Below, in pieces: positions 10,478-20,209 of a stretch of 43,468 nt of DNA. How positions within the stretch are numbered: position 1 is the first letter of the stretch; each line of letters starts with the position of its first letter. Below the pieces are notes generated by a model. That model was not told the DNA's origin. It saw only the letters and a list, made by a program, of their open reading frames with translations, and did no database searches. Source of the stretch: Achromobacter pulmonis (GTDB lineage Bacteria > Pseudomonadota > Gammaproteobacteria > Burkholderiales > Burkholderiaceae_B). The stretch covers positions 55,063 through 98,530 of the forward strand of contig NZ_POQS01000001.1 of assembly GCF_002885955.2 (NCBI RefSeq), in the 5' to 3' direction. A program made the translations under genes and the position numbers.

Positions 10478-13057
10478 ATGCGTTACCTCGCGCCACTCAG
10501 CCTTGCGGTTCTGCTTGCCGCAAGCCAACTCGGACCCGCGGCCGGCACGGCTCACGCCCAGCAGACCGACAACCGCGTCAGCCTGAATTTCGTCGACACC
10601 GACATCCCCGCAGTGCTGCGCGCGCTGTCGCTGTTCACGCAGCGCAATTTCCTGGTGGACCCGCGCGTCAAGGGCAAGCTCACGCTGGTGTCGGACCGTC
10701 CGGTGGACAGTAAACAGGCGCTGGCGATGCTGACCGGCGCGCTGCGCCTGCAGGGTTTTGCCATCGTCGATGTCGACGGCGTGACGCGCGTGGTGCCCGA
10801 GGCCGACGCCAAGCTGCAGGGCAGCGCGGTGGTGGGCGGGACCCGGCCGGCTGCCGGCGCGCCGCCCGGGCCGGTGCCGGTGGCGGCGTTCGCCAAGCGG
10901 GCCGGCGGCGAGATGCTGACCCGGGTGTTCCCGCTCAAGTACGAGAACGCGGCCAATCTGGTGCCGGTGCTGCGGCCGATGGTGCCGCCGAACAACCCCA
11001 TCAATGCCTATCCCGGCAACAACACGCTGGTCGTGACCGACTATGCCGACAACCTGGAGCGCATCGCGGCCGTCATCGCCCGCATCGACGTGCCCAGCTC
11101 CATCGACACCGACGTGGTGCCGATCCGCTCCGGGATAGCGTCCGATATTGCCGTGCTGGCTTCGCAATTGCTGGATACGCAAAGCAGCGATCCGACGCAG
11201 CGCATCGCCATCGTGGCCGACCCGCGCAGCAACAGCGTGCTGGTGCGCGCCGGCAGCCCGGCGCGCACGCGGCTGGCGCGCGACCTGATCGAAAAGCTCG
11301 ACGCGCAGCAGAACCGCGCCGGCAATCTGCACGTGGTGTACATGCGCAACGCGCAGGCCACGCGCATCGCCGAAGTGCTGGGCGGCCTGCTGGCGGGGCA
11401 GGCCAATTCCGCGCCGGGCGCGGCCGGCGGCGCGGGTGCGGCGGGGCAGTCCGGCGCGCGCGCGCAGAACGTTTCGGCCACGAGCGCGCCGCAGTCCGGC
11501 CTGGGCATGTCCGGCGGATCGAATTCGGGCAAGGGCGGCCTGTCGGGCGAGCAGGAGCGCATCGCGCGCGAGGACACCGGCACGCAGGCCGTGTCGTATT
11601 CGGCCGGCGGCGCCACCATCCAGGCCGATCCCGCCACCAATTCCCTCATCATCTCCGCGCCCGAACCGCTGTACCGCAGCCTGCGCGAAGTCATCGACCA
11701 GCTCGACCAGCGCCGCGCGCAGGTCCTGGTGGAAAGCCTGATCGTGGAGGTCAGCGCGGAAAAGGCCGCCGAGTTCGGCATCCAGTGGATGACCGGCGGC
11801 GGCAGCATCAGCAACGGCGGCAGCAGCTTCATCGGCGGCACCAACCTGGGCGGCAGCGGCATCACCGGCGGCGGCCCCACCACCATCGACGCGCTGGCCA
11901 ACGGCCTGAGCCTGGGTGTGGTCAAGGGCACGGTGGACGTGCTCGGCAACGAGATCATCAACCTCGGCGTGCTGGCCCGCGCCATGCAGAACACGGGCGA
12001 GGCCAACATCCTGTCCACGCCCAACCTGATGACGCTGGACAATCAATCGGCCAGCATCCTGGTGGGCAAAACGGTGCCCTTCGTGACGGGCCAGTACGTG
12101 ACCTCGGGCAGCAACGGCAGCAGCAACCCGTTCCAGACCATCGAACGCGAGGACGTGGGGCTCAAGCTCAACATCCGGCCGCAGATCTCGGAGGGCGGGG
12201 CGGTCAAGCTGGACATCTACCAGGAAGTCAGCAGCATCGACGAGGCCCGCTCCTCGGCCACCACCGGCATCGTGACCAACAAGCGCGCCATCGACACCAG
12301 CGTGCTGATCGACGACGGCCAGATCATCGTGCTGGGCGGCCTGCTGGAAGACAGCGTCTCGCTGTCGTCGGACAGCGTGCCGGGGCTGGGCTCGATTCCC
12401 GTGCTGGGCGCGCTGTTCCGCTACGACACCCGCAAGCGCACCAAGACCAACCTGATGGTGTTCCTGCGGCCCTACGTGGTGCGCGACGCGCGCCGCAGCG
12501 CCAGCGTCACCATGGACCGCTACGACTACATGCGCCGCGCCCAGGCCGGCGCGCAGCCGGGCAAGCACTGGCTGCTGCCCGACATGCAGGCGCCGCTGCT
12601 GCCGTCGCCGGGCTCGGCGCCGTCGGTGTCCAACAACGCCTACGACATGCGCCCGGAGCAGCTGGCCGAGACCATGCGCCGCCCGCCGCCCGTGACGGTC
12701 GAGTCCTTCGCGGTGCGCCAGTACCCCACGCCGGCGCAGCCCACGGACCCGTCGCTGCCGATCCGCGTGAACCTGCCGCGCGGGGTCAGCGTGGCGGTGG
12801 ACCCCGAGTCGCTCTACGCCGAGGCCGACCGCAGCAGCGCCACGTTGCAGTTCGCCTCGGTCGAGGCGCGCAGCGACGCCGACAAGATCGTGCAGCGGGT
12901 GCGGGCCAGCGGCCTGCAGGCCTACGTGCAGGTCGGCCCCGGCGGCATGGGCTACGTGGTGCGCAGCCAGGTGGCCAAGGACCCGGGCACCATCTCCACG
13001 GCCACCGCGCTGCTGCGCGAACTGGGCTTCAAGAGCGAAGTGGTTTCGCAATTATGA
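10478..13057 (+). CDS. gspD: Type II secretion outer-membrane secretin GspD with SPOR-like C-terminal tail
   Basis: GspD forms the outer-membrane channel of the T2SS. The 859-residue precursor has a Sec signal (residues about 1-27, ending AHA), an N0 domain (about 30-105, [20 protein letters not shown]), N1-N3 repeats (about 145-415) and the secretin core (about 415-680) with [16 protein letters not shown]3 carries a long Gly/Ala/Ser-rich insertion near residues 305-360. After the core there is an unusual extension of about 170 residues. Its last 70 ([20 protein letters not shown] onward, ending [13 protein letters not shown]) resemble a SPOR fold, a peptidoglycan-binding domain not usual in secretins. 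The stop overlaps the gspE start (ATGA, 13054-13057), so the two are translationally coupled. Confidence 0.95.
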   Translation: MRYLAPLSLAVLLAASQLGPAAGTAHAQQTDNRVSLNFVDTDIPAVLRALSLFTQRNFLVDPRVKGKLTLVSDRPVDSKQALAMLTGALRLQGFAIVDVDGVTRVVPEADAKLQGSAVVGGTRPAAGAPPGPVPVAAFAKRAGGEMLTRVFPLKYENAANLVPVLRPMVPPNNPINAYPGNNTLVVTDYADNLERIAAVIARIDVPSSIDTDVVPIRSGIASDIAVLASQLLDTQSSDPTQRIAIVADPRSNSVLVRAGSPARTRLARDLIEKLDAQQNRAGNLHVVYMRNAQATRIAEVLGGLLAGQANSAPGAAGGAGAAGQSGARAQNVSATSAPQSGLGMSGGSNSGKGGLSGEQERIAREDTGTQAVSYSAGGATIQADPATNSLIISAPEPLYRSLREVIDQLDQRRAQVLVESLIVEVSAEKAAEFGIQWMTGGGSISNGGSSFIGGTNLGGSGITGGGPTTIDALANGLSLGVVKGTVDVLGNEIINLGVLARAMQNTGEANILSTPNLMTLDNQSASILVGKTVPFVTGQYVTSGSNGSSNPFQTIEREDVGLKLNIRPQISEGGAVKLDIYQEVSSIDEARSSATTGIVTNKRAIDTSVLIDDGQIIVLGGLLEDSVSLSSDSVPGLGSIPVLGALFRYDTRKRTKTNLMVFLRPYVVRDARRSASVTMDRYDYMRRAQAGAQPGKHWLLPDMQAPLLPSPGSAPSVSNNAYDMRPEQLAETMRRPPPVTVESFAVRQYPTPAQPTDPSLPIRVNLPRGVSVAVDPESLYAEADRSSATLQFASVEARSDADKIVQRVRASGLQAYVQVGPGGMGYVVRSQVAKDPGTISTATALLRELGFKSEVVSQL

Positions 13058-14481
13058 GCGCGCATCCCTTGCCCTACGCCTGGGCCCGCGCGCAGCGCGC
13101 GGTGCTGTCGCTGCGGGGCGGGCGGGCGCAGCTGACCGTCAGCCCGCGCACGCCCGAATGGGCCGTGCGCGAGATCCGGCGCTGCCACGGCGATATCGCC
13201 GTGGCCGAGGTCGACGACGAGGCGCTGGAGACGCTGCTGACGGCGGCCTACAGCCATTCCGAGGACGCCGCCTCGGTCATGGGCGTGGCCGAAAACGAGA
13301 TCGACCTGGACCGGCTGCTGCAGGACATGCCCGAGGTCGCGGACCTGCTGGAGGCGCAGGACGACGCGCCGGTGATCCGCATGATCAACGCGCTGTTCGC
13401 GCAGGCCGCGCGCGACGGCGCCAGCGACATCCACATCGAGCCGTTCGAGACCCATTCGGTGGTGCGCTACCGCGTCGACGGCACGCTGCGCGACGTGGTC
13501 TCGCCGCGCAAGGCGCTGCACGCGGCGCTGATCTCGCGCATCAAGATCATGGCGCACCTGGACATCGCCGAAAAACGCCTGCCGCAGGACGGCCGCATCG
13601 CGCTGCGCGTGGGCGGGCGGCCCATCGACGTGCGCGTCTCGACCCTGCCCACCGGCCACGGCGAGCGCGCCGTGCTGCGGCTGCTGGACAAGGAAGCCGG
13701 GCGGCTGCAGCTGGAGCGCCTGGGCATGGCCCCGGGCGTGCTGGCGCAGCTCGACCGCCTGATCCGCCAGCCTCACGGCATCGTGCTGGTGACCGGACCC
13801 ACCGGCAGCGGCAAGACCACCACGCTGTACGCGGCGCTGAGCCGGCTGGACGCGGCCACCAGCAACATCCTGACGGTGGAAGACCCGATCGAATACGATC
13901 TGCCCGGCATCAGCCAGACCCAGGTCAACGCCAAGATCGACATGAGCTTCGCGCTGGCGCTGCGCGCCATCCTGCGGCAGGACCCCGACGTCATCATGAT
14001 CGGCGAAATCCGGGACCTGGAAACCGCCCAGATCGCGGTGCAGGCTTCGCTGACCGGCCACCTGGTGCTGGCCACGCTGCACACCAACGATTCGGTCTCG
14101 GCCGTGACCCGCCTGACCGACATGGGCGTGGAGCCGTTCCTGCTGGCCTCGTCGCTGCTCGGCGTGCTGGCCCAGCGCCTGGTGCGCAAGCTGTGCCCGG
14201 AATGCAAGCGGCCGACGACGCAGGACGGCGCGCGCGTGTTCCATCCGGTGGGGTGCGCGGCCTGCAACCACACCGGCTACAGCGGCCGTTCCGGCATCCA
14301 CGAACTCTTCACCGTCGACGACGAGGCGCGCCGCCTGATCCACGAAGGCAGCGACGAACGCGAGCTGCGGCGGGCGGCGGCGGCCGCAGGAATGCGGACC
14401 ATGCGCGAGGACGGCCAGCGCTGGGTCGATGGCGGGCAGACCTCGCCCGAGGAAATCCTGCGGGTCACGCGCGACGCGTGA
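13054..14481 (+). CDS. gspE: Type II secretion ATPase GspE
   Basis: GspE is the cytoplasmic hexameric ATPase that powers pseudopilus assembly. The 475-residue protein has an N-terminal GspE domain (about 1-120), the Walker A loop [10 protein letters not shown] from Gly248, an Asp box [13 protein letters not shown], a Walker B region [13 protein letters not shown] and a His box [12 protein letters not shown] zinc-binding tetracysteine is complete: Cys381-x2-Cys384-x16-Cys401-x2-Cys404. The start ATG 13054 overlaps the gspD stop by four bases. The gene converges with gspN with only 5 bp between stops and no terminator. Confidence 0.97.
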   Translation: MSAHPLPYAWARAQRAVLSLRGGRAQLTVSPRTPEWAVREIRRCHGDIAVAEVDDEALETLLTAAYSHSEDAASVMGVAENEIDLDRLLQDMPEVADLLEAQDDAPVIRMINALFAQAARDGASDIHIEPFETHSVVRYRVDGTLRDVVSPRKALHAALISRIKIMAHLDIAEKRLPQDGRIALRVGGRPIDVRVSTLPTGHGERAVLRLLDKEAGRLQLERLGMAPGVLAQLDRLIRQPHGIVLVTGPTGSGKTTTLYAALSRLDAATSNILTVEDPIEYDLPGISQTQVNAKIDMSFALALRAILRQDPDVIMIGEIRDLETAQIAVQASLTGHLVLATLHTNDSVSAVTRLTDMGVEPFLLASSLLGVLAQRLVRKLCPECKRPTTQDGARVFHPVGCAACNHTGYSGRSGIHELFTVDDEARRLIHEGSDERELRRAAAAAGMRTMREDGQRWVDGGQTSPEEILRVTRDA

Positions 14482-14486
14482 GGCAG

Positions 14487-15236
14487 TTACACCCCGAAAC
14501 TCACCACATCCCCCGAACGCCGTCCCAGCATCGACATAAAGCCCTCCAGCGCGGCCCGCTCCGCCTCACCCGCCGAAGCCGCGTAGCGCGCCTGCCCCTG
14601 GAAGCGCAGCCCGCCGCCAGTGGCGCTGCCCTGGCCGGTCACGTCCAGCAGGCCGTTCTCGGTGCTGAGCGTCAGCGCGGCGCCGTTCTTGCCTCCCTGT
14701 ACGCGCAGCACGTAGGTGCCGACGCTGGCCACCGGTGCGAGCGCGGTGGCGGCGTTGCGCCAGCGCACTTCGGCCAGCGGGCCGGCGGGCAGCGCCGCGC
14801 CCAGGCGCAGCGGCTGCCAGGCGATTTCCAGCGTGCCCTGGGGCGCCATGGTGTTCCACGGCGCGCCCAGCGCGGCCAGGGTCGAGGCGGGCGCGCGCAG
14901 CGACTGGGCCGACAGCGATAGGCCGTTCCAGGCCGGGCGCGCCTGCAGCGCGCCTTGCAGCCAGGGATGGGAAATTTCCAGCGCCAGCGTGTCCCAGCGC
15001 CAGCGCCATTGCAGCGGCTGGGGCAGCATGCGGCGCGCGCCGGGCGGACCCAGCGCGATCCAGGCGCTGCCGCGCCACAGCGTGCCGGCGGCGTCGGCCA
15101 GCGTGAGCGGCGCGTCGTGGGGCAGCACGGCCAGCAGCCAGCGCGCGGGCAAGACCGCGGCGCCGGCGGCGGCCGCGCAGCAGGCGGCCGCGCACAGCAG
15201 CGCGGCGTTCCGGCGGGAAAAGCGCGGTGCGGCCAT
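14487..15236 (-). CDS. gspN: Type II secretion protein GspN
   Basis: GspN is an accessory T2SS protein with one N-terminal membrane anchor and a periplasmic domain; its role is poorly defined and it is absent from many systems. The 249-residue product starts at ATG 15236 (MAAPRFSRRNAALLC), has an anchor at about residues 10-35, and carries the family pattern DAAGTLWRGSAWIAL followed by LPQPLQWRWRWDTLAL. The start lies 1 base after the gspM stop (15238-15240), so it is the last gene of the gspC-N operon. A longer frame upstream overlaps gspM and is rejected. Confidence 0.88.
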   Translation of the reverse strand: MAAPRFSRRNAALLCAAACCAAAAGAAVLPARWLLAVLPHDAPLTLADAAGTLWRGSAWIALGPPGARRMLPQPLQWRWRWDTLALEISHPWLQGALQARPAWNGLSLSAQSLRAPASTLAALGAPWNTMAPQGTLEIAWQPLRLGAALPAGPLAEVRWRNAATALAPVASVGTYVLRVQGGKNGAALTLSTENGLLDVTGQGSATGGGLRFQGQARYAASAGEAERAALEGFMSMLGRRSGDVVSFGV

Positions 15237-15237
15237 G

Positions 15238-15831
15238 TCAGTTCCCGCCTTTCGCCGCCGCGGGCAAGACCAGCACCACCTTGCCATTGACCAGGCCCGG
15301 CAGCGGACGCCCGTAGGCATTGGCCGCGCGCGTGAGTTCGACCTGCTGCACCGCCAGGCCCCAGTCGCGGGCGCCGCCGTCCAGCCATCGCAGCAGCGCC
15401 GAGGCGGGCGCTTCTTTCAGGGTCAGCAGCACGCCGGGCCCGGCTTCGGGTTCGCCCAGCGTCGATTGCGCGGCGGGCAGGCCGGCGCGTTCCAACGACG
15501 CGCCCAGCTCGGCGGGCGCGGGCAGGGCGGCGGCCGGAGCCGCGGCGCGCCGCCGCAGCGCCTGGGCCTGGGCGGTCAGGTCGGCGACGGTGGCGGCCTT
15601 CGCGCGCAGCGCGGGCAGTTCGGCGTGGAGCTTGCGCATCGTGTTCAACGGCGGCTCTATCAGGGTGACGAACACCAGCGCCGCGCCTAGCAGCAGCGCA
15701 GCGCCCGCCAGCAGCCGGCGTTCGCGCGGGGCCAGCGCCTGGTAGCGCTGGCGCGCGCGCGCCAGCAAGGGGTCCACGGGTTTGCGGGCGGATTGCCAGG
15801 CGGCATGCAGGCGGTGCGAGAACGTATTCAT
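15238..15831 (-). CDS. gspM: Type II secretion protein GspM
   Basis: GspM is a bitopic inner-membrane protein that pairs with GspL in the assembly platform. The 197-residue product has a short cytoplasmic N-terminus with LLARARQRYQALAPRERRLL, a single hydrophobic segment at about residues 41-60 (AGAALLLGAALVFVTLIEPP) and a periplasmic ferredoxin-like domain. The tail KEAPASALLRWLDGGARDWG is typical of the family. The start ATG 15831 overlaps the gspL stop by four bases (ATGA), which fixes it and indicates translational coupling. Confidence 0.92.
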   Translation of the reverse strand: MNTFSHRLHAAWQSARKPVDPLLARARQRYQALAPRERRLLAGAALLLGAALVFVTLIEPPLNTMRKLHAELPALRAKAATVADLTAQAQALRRRAAAPAAALPAPAELGASLERAGLPAAQSTLGEPEAGPGVLLTLKEAPASALLRWLDGGARDWGLAVQQVELTRAANAYGRPLPGLVNGKVVLVLPAAAKGGN

Positions 15832-16835
15832 GGCTGGGCGCGCAGGATGCGCCAGGTGTGGTCGGAGTCGGTGCGTTCCAGCTTCAGGCCCAGCGCGGCG
15901 GCCTGCTGGATCAGCGCGGGAGTTTCGGCGACGCGTTGCGACTGCTCGCCGGCGTCGGCCAGCTGCAGCGTGAGCGCCTGGTCGGCGTAGCCCAGGCGCG
16001 CCACCTTGTCGGCCGCGAAAGGCAGCGCCTGGGCCGCGGCCCGGGCCAGCGGCAGGAAGTCGGCGGCGTTGTGCGCGCCGCGGTCGGCCTGCAGCGCGTC
16101 CAGGCCTTGCCGCGCCTGGCGCGCCGGGTCCAGCAGCACGGGCAGCTCCGGGAAGGCGGCCAGCACCTGCCGGCGCATGCCTTCCTCCAGCGCGTCGGCT
16201 TCGGCGCGCAGTTGCGACGCATAAAGATTGAGGCCGCCTATCCATACCGCGGCGGCCGCCGCGCCCCAGCGCCAGACGCCGCGCCAGCGCGAGGCGCGCG
16301 CCGGCGCCAGCTGCGGCATGGCCAGCGACCACGAAGGCGAGGGTGCCTGCCAGCGCGGATCGGCCGGTTCGCGCAGCGGCCCCGCGTCGGCGCCCAGCGT
16401 CTGCGGCGCGATCAGCGCCTGCACGCGCAGGCCCTGGGCGTTCAACAGGCTCCACGCGCGGCGCACGGGTTCGCGCGCCGCCCAGGCCAGTTCGACGCGG
16501 CCGTCCGCGGCGCGCGGGCCAAAGCCGATCGCCAGGGCGTCCAGGTCGCTGAGCACCAGCGGCTCCAGCGCGGCGTGGACCGCGGCGGCGTAGCGCGCGC
16601 GCGGCACGGCCGGGATCTGCACGCTGGTGGCGATCACGTCCGCCGGATGCAGCACGGCTTCGCAGGCGGCCTGCGGATAGGCGTGGCCCAGCGCGTGCAA
16701 AGCGAGTTCGCCCTGCCGCGCGCAGCGGCCGCGCCGGTCGAACCAGGCGTAGGGCAGGGGCGAGTCCTCGCCGAACTCGGCCAGGGCGGGCAGCGCGATC
16801 CGCAGCATGTTCTTCAAGGGTTTTCTCTTGTCCAT
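15828..16835 (-). CDS. gspL: Type II secretion protein GspL
   Basis: GspL couples the ATPase GspE to the inner-membrane platform. The 335-residue protein has a cytoplasmic actin-like domain (about residues 10-190), one membrane segment near 205-222 (WRWGAAAAAVWIGGLNLYAS) and a periplasmic ferredoxin-like domain ending HTWRILRAQP. It is shorter than the roughly 400 residues of enterobacterial GspL, mainly in the cytoplasmic part. It overlaps gspK by 22 bp (16814-16835) and gspM by 4 bp. Confidence 0.92.
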   Translation of the reverse strand: MDKRKPLKNMLRIALPALAEFGEDSPLPYAWFDRRGRCARQGELALHALGHAYPQAACEAVLHPADVIATSVQIPAVPRARYAAAVHAALEPLVLSDLDALAIGFGPRAADGRVELAWAAREPVRRAWSLLNAQGLRVQALIAPQTLGADAGPLREPADPRWQAPSPSWSLAMPQLAPARASRWRGVWRWGAAAAAVWIGGLNLYASQLRAEADALEEGMRRQVLAAFPELPVLLDPARQARQGLDALQADRGAHNAADFLPLARAAAQALPFAADKVARLGYADQALTLQLADAGEQSQRVAETPALIQQAAALGLKLERTDSDHTWRILRAQP

Positions 16836-17749
16836 AGGGTGTCGGGCGCGGCCGGCGGGGCGCTGCGCATCAGGGCCTGCATGGAGATCCGCGCGCGTTC
16901 GTAGGCGACGGTGCCGCTGGCCATGAACCAGTCGCTCTTGGTGGCCACCGTCGGCGCGGCGGTCTCGACGCCGGTGCCGGCCAGGCGGTTGGCGAAGTCG
17001 CCGGCATTGTTGAACCAGTTGCCGCGGTCGCGCTCGCCGGCCAGGGACTGCGCCTGGCTGAGCGACATGCCCTGCACCAGCGCGGCGATGACCTCGGGCG
17101 GCGCGGTGTTGACGTTGACCGGCGTGGCCGCCGGCAGCACCGTCATCGTGCGGCGCAGCGCCGCGCGCGCCGGTGGGTCCAACGCCAGCAGCGCCGCGAT
17201 CTCGTCCACGCCGCGCGGCAGGGGCGCGCGGGCATGGGGCGCGGCGGCGGGCGCGCCGGCGGCGTCGGGCGCCGGGGCCGGCGGTTGCGCGGCCGCGATG
17301 ATGTCCATGATCTGCGCGGCCAGCGCGTCGGGCAGCTGCAGCAGCTTGAGCAGGCGGCGCAGCACCTCTTCCTGCTGCGGCTGCGGCACGCCGTTGCTGG
17401 CCAGGTTGTAGAGGTTGTACTTGCCCTGTTCGTCCTCGATGCGGCCGGCGAACACCGCCACGCGCTCGTCGCCGGGGCGTTCGATGCGCGTGTCCAGGAT
17501 GGGCGTGGCCCAGATCTGGTCGCCGCGCGTGACCGCTTCGCGCCGGCCGTGGTCGCGCAGCACCAGCCTGGCCCAGTCGATGCCGCCGGCCAGCATGGCG
17601 CGGGCCTGTACGCGGGCAAGCTCGTTCTCGACCCGCCGCGTGCTGGCGGTCTGGCGCTGGAACAGGCTGGTGGTCAGCGCCGCCACGATGGCGACGATGA
17701 TGAGCGCGCTGATGACCGCCGCGCCCCGTTCGCGGGCGGACGGGCTCAT
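16814..17749 (-). CDS. gspK: Type II secretion minor pseudopilin GspK
   Basis: GspK is the large minor pseudopilin that caps the pseudopilus tip with GspI and GspJ. The 311-residue precursor has a prepilin leader MSPSARERG cut before AAVISALIIVAIVAALTTSL; Glu5 is absent, as is normal for GspK. The large alpha-helical insert contains LPRGVDEIAALLALDPPARA and the conserved PVNVNTAPPEVIAAL motif. ATG 17749 overlaps the gspJ stop by four bases. Processing needs a prepilin peptidase, which is not encoded in this window. Confidence 0.94.
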   Translation of the reverse strand: MSPSARERGAAVISALIIVAIVAALTTSLFQRQTASTRRVENELARVQARAMLAGGIDWARLVLRDHGRREAVTRGDQIWATPILDTRIERPGDERVAVFAGRIEDEQGKYNLYNLASNGVPQPQQEEVLRRLLKLLQLPDALAAQIMDIIAAAQPPAPAPDAAGAPAAAPHARAPLPRGVDEIAALLALDPPARAALRRTMTVLPAATPVNVNTAPPEVIAALVQGMSLSQAQSLAGERDRGNWFNNAGDFANRLAGTGVETAAPTVATKSDWFMASGTVAYERARISMQALMRSAPPAAPDTLWTRENP

Positions 17750-18351
17750 GGCAGCTCCAGGATGCGGCTGAAGCGCTGCGGCGCCTGGGGCGCGCCGCGT
17801 TCCAGCGTGATCTCGATGCCGGCCGGCGGCGACGCCAGGCTGGCGTTGCTGTCGACCCAGCCCGTGCCCGGTACCCAGGCGCGCAGTTCCAGCGCGCGCA
17901 CGCCCGGCAGCAGCAGGACGCCGCCGTCCGGCGCGGGCAGGGGGCCGCGCGCCGCGGACGGCCCGCTGGCGCGCCACAGGCCGTCCTTGCGGACCTGCCA
18001 GTGCACGCGCTGCCACAGGCCGTTGCCGTCGGGGTCGGGGCGCAGCAGCTCCAGCGTCTGGCCGCCGCTTGCGCGGCGCAGCAGGCGCAGGCCGGCGGTG
18101 TAGGACTGCGCGTCCTGGCCGGCCGGCTCGAACGCAGGCCCGGTATAGGACAGCTCCACGTCGCGCGCGATCTGGCCCAGCGCGCGCACGATGGCGTCGA
18201 TATCCTGCGTCTGTTCCTCGATCCGGTCGCGGGCGTTGGATACGTTGGCCAGGCCGCGCCAGGCCATCAGGCTGACCAGCGCCATCAGCGCCAGCGCCAC
18301 CAGCACTTCCATCAGCGTGAAGCCGGCCTGGGATCGCAGCGGTCTACGCAT
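17746..18351 (-). CDS. gspJ: Type II secretion minor pseudopilin GspJ
   Basis: GspJ is a minor pseudopilin of the tip complex. The 201-residue precursor has the leader MRRPLRSQAG cut before FTLMEVLVALALMALVSLMA, with Glu5 present. The globular part has the family segments WRGLANV, RALGQIARDVELSY and a C-terminal half with GIEITLERG. ATG 18351 is 2 bases after the gspI stop. A longer frame to 18513 overlaps gspI and is rejected. Confidence 0.93.
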   Translation of the reverse strand: MRRPLRSQAGFTLMEVLVALALMALVSLMAWRGLANVSNARDRIEEQTQDIDAIVRALGQIARDVELSYTGPAFEPAGQDAQSYTAGLRLLRRASGGQTLELLRPDPDGNGLWQRVHWQVRKDGLWRASGPSAARGPLPAPDGGVLLLPGVRALELRAWVPGTGWVDSNASLASPPAGIEITLERGAPQAPQRFSRILELP

Positions 18352-18353
18352 GG

Positions 18354-18755
18354 CTAGCGCACGCCGGACAACAGGCCGTCGAGCTGCAGCAGGACGGCGT
18401 CGGGCCGCGGCGAGGACGCGTCGCGCACGCGGATGGCCACCTGGCGGAAGCTGCGGTTCATCGAATTGGTGAACTCCAGTTCGCATTGCAGCGCGCGGCC
18501 GCCCTGGGCGCACGGCATGCTGCGCGTGCCGGCGCGCGGCAGCGTCTGCTCCAGGCGCAGCTGGGCCAGCGCGTTCTGCGCCGCCAGCAGCGCCAGCGTC
18601 TTGTCCTGCAGGTTGCGGTTGTTGGCCGCCATGACGCCGGTCGCGCGCAGCGCGGCGGCCATCGCGACGGCGATGATGGCCAGCGCCACCAGCACCTCGA
18701 TGAGCGTGAAGCCGCGTTCGCGGCCCGGGCGGCGGGGCGGTTCAGCGGATCTCAT
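18354..18755 (-). CDS. gspI: Type II secretion minor pseudopilin GspI
   Basis: GspI nucleates the minor pseudopilin tip complex. The 133-residue precursor has a leader cut after Gly15 and the mature start FTLIEVLVALAIIAVAMAAA with Glu5. The short C-terminal domain includes two cysteines (SMPCAQGGRALQCELEF) that may form a disulphide. The ATG at 18755 overlaps the end of gspH by 14 bp, consistent with the tightly packed operon. Confidence 0.93.
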   Translation of the reverse strand: MRSAEPPRRPGRERGFTLIEVLVALAIIAVAMAAALRATGVMAANNRNLQDKTLALLAAQNALAQLRLEQTLPRAGTRSMPCAQGGRALQCELEFTNSMNRSFRQVAIRVRDASSPRPDAVLLQLDGLLSGVR

Positions 18756-19230
18756 AGCGTCCGGCGGCGTCGCGTTGGAGCACGACCTGCGCGCCTGCCG
18801 CGCGCAAGGTCAGCGTCATGGGCGCGGCGACCCATTCCGTGTTGAAGACCAGCGGCCGGTCCGGCGCGAGCTGCAGCTGCACCGGGCCGGCCGACCAGGC
18901 GCGCGGGCGCAGCACCGCGTCGCGCTCCAGCCGGTCCACGGGCAGGGGCGCGTCTTCCTCGGCGCTGATGTTGTCGGAACGTCCGCGGCGCTCGAAGGCC
19001 CAGCCTTCGGCGCCGGCCAGCCAGCGTATCGGGCGGCCGTCGCTGCGCGCCTCGCTCTGGGCCACCGAGAAGGCGTCGGCCAGGCGTTGGGCGTCGTTGC
19101 GCAGCGGGTTCTCGCCGCGGCCGACGGACAGGCTCACCATGCTGGCCGCGATGGCGACGATCACCAGCACGACCAGGACTTCGACCAGCGTGAAGCCGCG
19201 TTCAGAGTTCCCAGGAGCCGATGTCGGCAT
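18742..19230 (-). CDS. gspH: Type II secretion minor pseudopilin GspH
   Basis: GspH is a minor pseudopilin linking the tip to the GspG shaft. The 162-residue precursor has the leader MPTSAPGNSERG followed by FTLVEVLVVLVIVAIAASMV with Glu5. The globular domain shows RLADAFSVAQSEARSDGRPI, characteristic of GspH. The first codons overlap the end of gspG by 29 bp, an unusually long overlap for this operon, but the leader would be lost with a later start. Confidence 0.93.
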   Translation of the reverse strand: MPTSAPGNSERGFTLVEVLVVLVIVAIAASMVSLSVGRGENPLRNDAQRLADAFSVAQSEARSDGRPIRWLAGAEGWAFERRGRSDNISAEEDAPLPVDRLERDAVLRPRAWSAGPVQLQLAPDRPLVFNTEWVAAPMTLTLRAAGAQVVLQRDAAGRYEIR

Positions 19231-19630
19231 CGCCGTTCTCTCCGCCGGGCTTGTTGTCGGCGCCGAACGAGAACACGTCGATATCGCCTTTGACGCCGGG
19301 GCTCAGGTATTGGTAGGGATGGCCCCAGGGGTCGTTGGGCAGCTTGTCGAGGTAGCCGCGCCAGTTGTTGGCGCCCTCGGGCTTTTCGACCAGCGCGCGC
19401 AGGCCCTGGGCGGTGGTGGGATAGCGGCCGTTGTCCAGGCGGTAGAGCTTGAGCGCCTGCATCACGCCGGCGATGTCCTGGCGCGCGGCGACCTGGCGGG
19501 CCTGGTCGGGACGGTCGAGCACGCGGGGAACGATCAACGCCGCAAGAATCCCCATGATCACGATCACCACCATGATCTCGATGAGGGTGAAACCCTGCTG
19601 GCGGGCTGGCCCGCGCGGAAACTGACGCAC
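19202..19630 (-). CDS. gspG: Type II secretion major pseudopilin GspG
   Basis: GspG is the main subunit of the T2SS pseudopilus. The 142-residue precursor has the leader MRQFPRGPARQQG, the mature start FTLIEIMVVIVIMGILAALI with Glu5, and the conserved ARQDIAGVMQALKLYRLDNG and YPTTAQGLRALVEKP. The Ca2+-binding loop region near the end reads FSFGADNKPGGENGDADIGS, matching family calcium-site residues. The start is GTG 19630 with GGAG 7 bases upstream. It follows gspC after 74 bp. Confidence 0.97.
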   Translation of the reverse strand: MRQFPRGPARQQGFTLIEIMVVIVIMGILAALIVPRVLDRPDQARQVAARQDIAGVMQALKLYRLDNGRYPTTAQGLRALVEKPEGANNWRGYLDKLPNDPWGHPYQYLSPGVKGDIDVFSFGADNKPGGENGDADIGSWEL

Positions 19631-19704
19631 TTTGAACTCCGGTCTTCAGTAGAAGCGGAGGATTGTGGTCATGAAATATGACAGCAATATTGGCGGGCGG
19701 GTTT

Positions 19705-20172
19705 TCAGCCGTTGGCCCGCACGATGCCCGCGGGCGCGGGCGGCGCCGCAGGGGCCGGGAGGCGGCTGGCGCGCCCGGCCTGCTCGACGGTGATCGTTTC
19801 GGCCGCGACCTCGCGCAGCACGATGCCGGGCGCGACTTCGTCGCCGACGCGCCAGGCCAGCGGCGGGCCGCCGTCGATGCTGAGCACGGCCGCGCCGTCC
19901 GGCCCCGCCGCGATCACGCCCAGCACGCTGATCTGCGTGCGCATCGCCTCGTCCTTGCCGAACCAGAGCGCGACGGGGCCGTTGTCGACGGCGCGCGGCG
20001 CGGCGGCGGCCGACACGGCCGGCGGCAGCGAGGCCGGCTGCGGCGCGAGCAGGATGGACGCCCACACGCCGATGCCGGCGGCCAGCGCCAGGATGGCGGC
20101 GATACGTAGCGCCGCGGGCGCGGCGGGCAGGGCGAAACGCAGGGACAGGGGCATGGGTGATGGCGAGGCCAT
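19705..20172 (-). CDS. gspC: Type II secretion protein GspC, short form without a PDZ or coiled-coil domain
   Basis: GspC links the inner-membrane platform to GspD through its periplasmic HR domain. The 155-residue product has one membrane segment (about residues 20-43), a Pro/Ala linker and an HR domain (about 70-135) reading ISVLGVIAAGPDGAAVLSID and VGDEVAPGIVLREV. It ends soon after, without the C-terminal PDZ or coiled-coil found in longer GspC proteins. The start at ATG 20172 lacks a good ribosome site; a TATAGT on the minus strand at 20193-20188 may be its -10. It is the first gene of the nine-gene minus-strand operon. Confidence 0.88.
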   Translation of the reverse strand: MASPSPMPLSLRFALPAAPAALRIAAILALAAGIGVWASILLAPQPASLPPAVSAAAAPRAVDNGPVALWFGKDEAMRTQISVLGVIAAGPDGAAVLSIDGGPPLAWRVGDEVAPGIVLREVAAETITVEQAGRASRLPAPAAPPAPAGIVRANG

Positions 20173-20209
20173 GAATCGATGCGCCGACTATAGCGGGGTT
20201 TCATGACAC

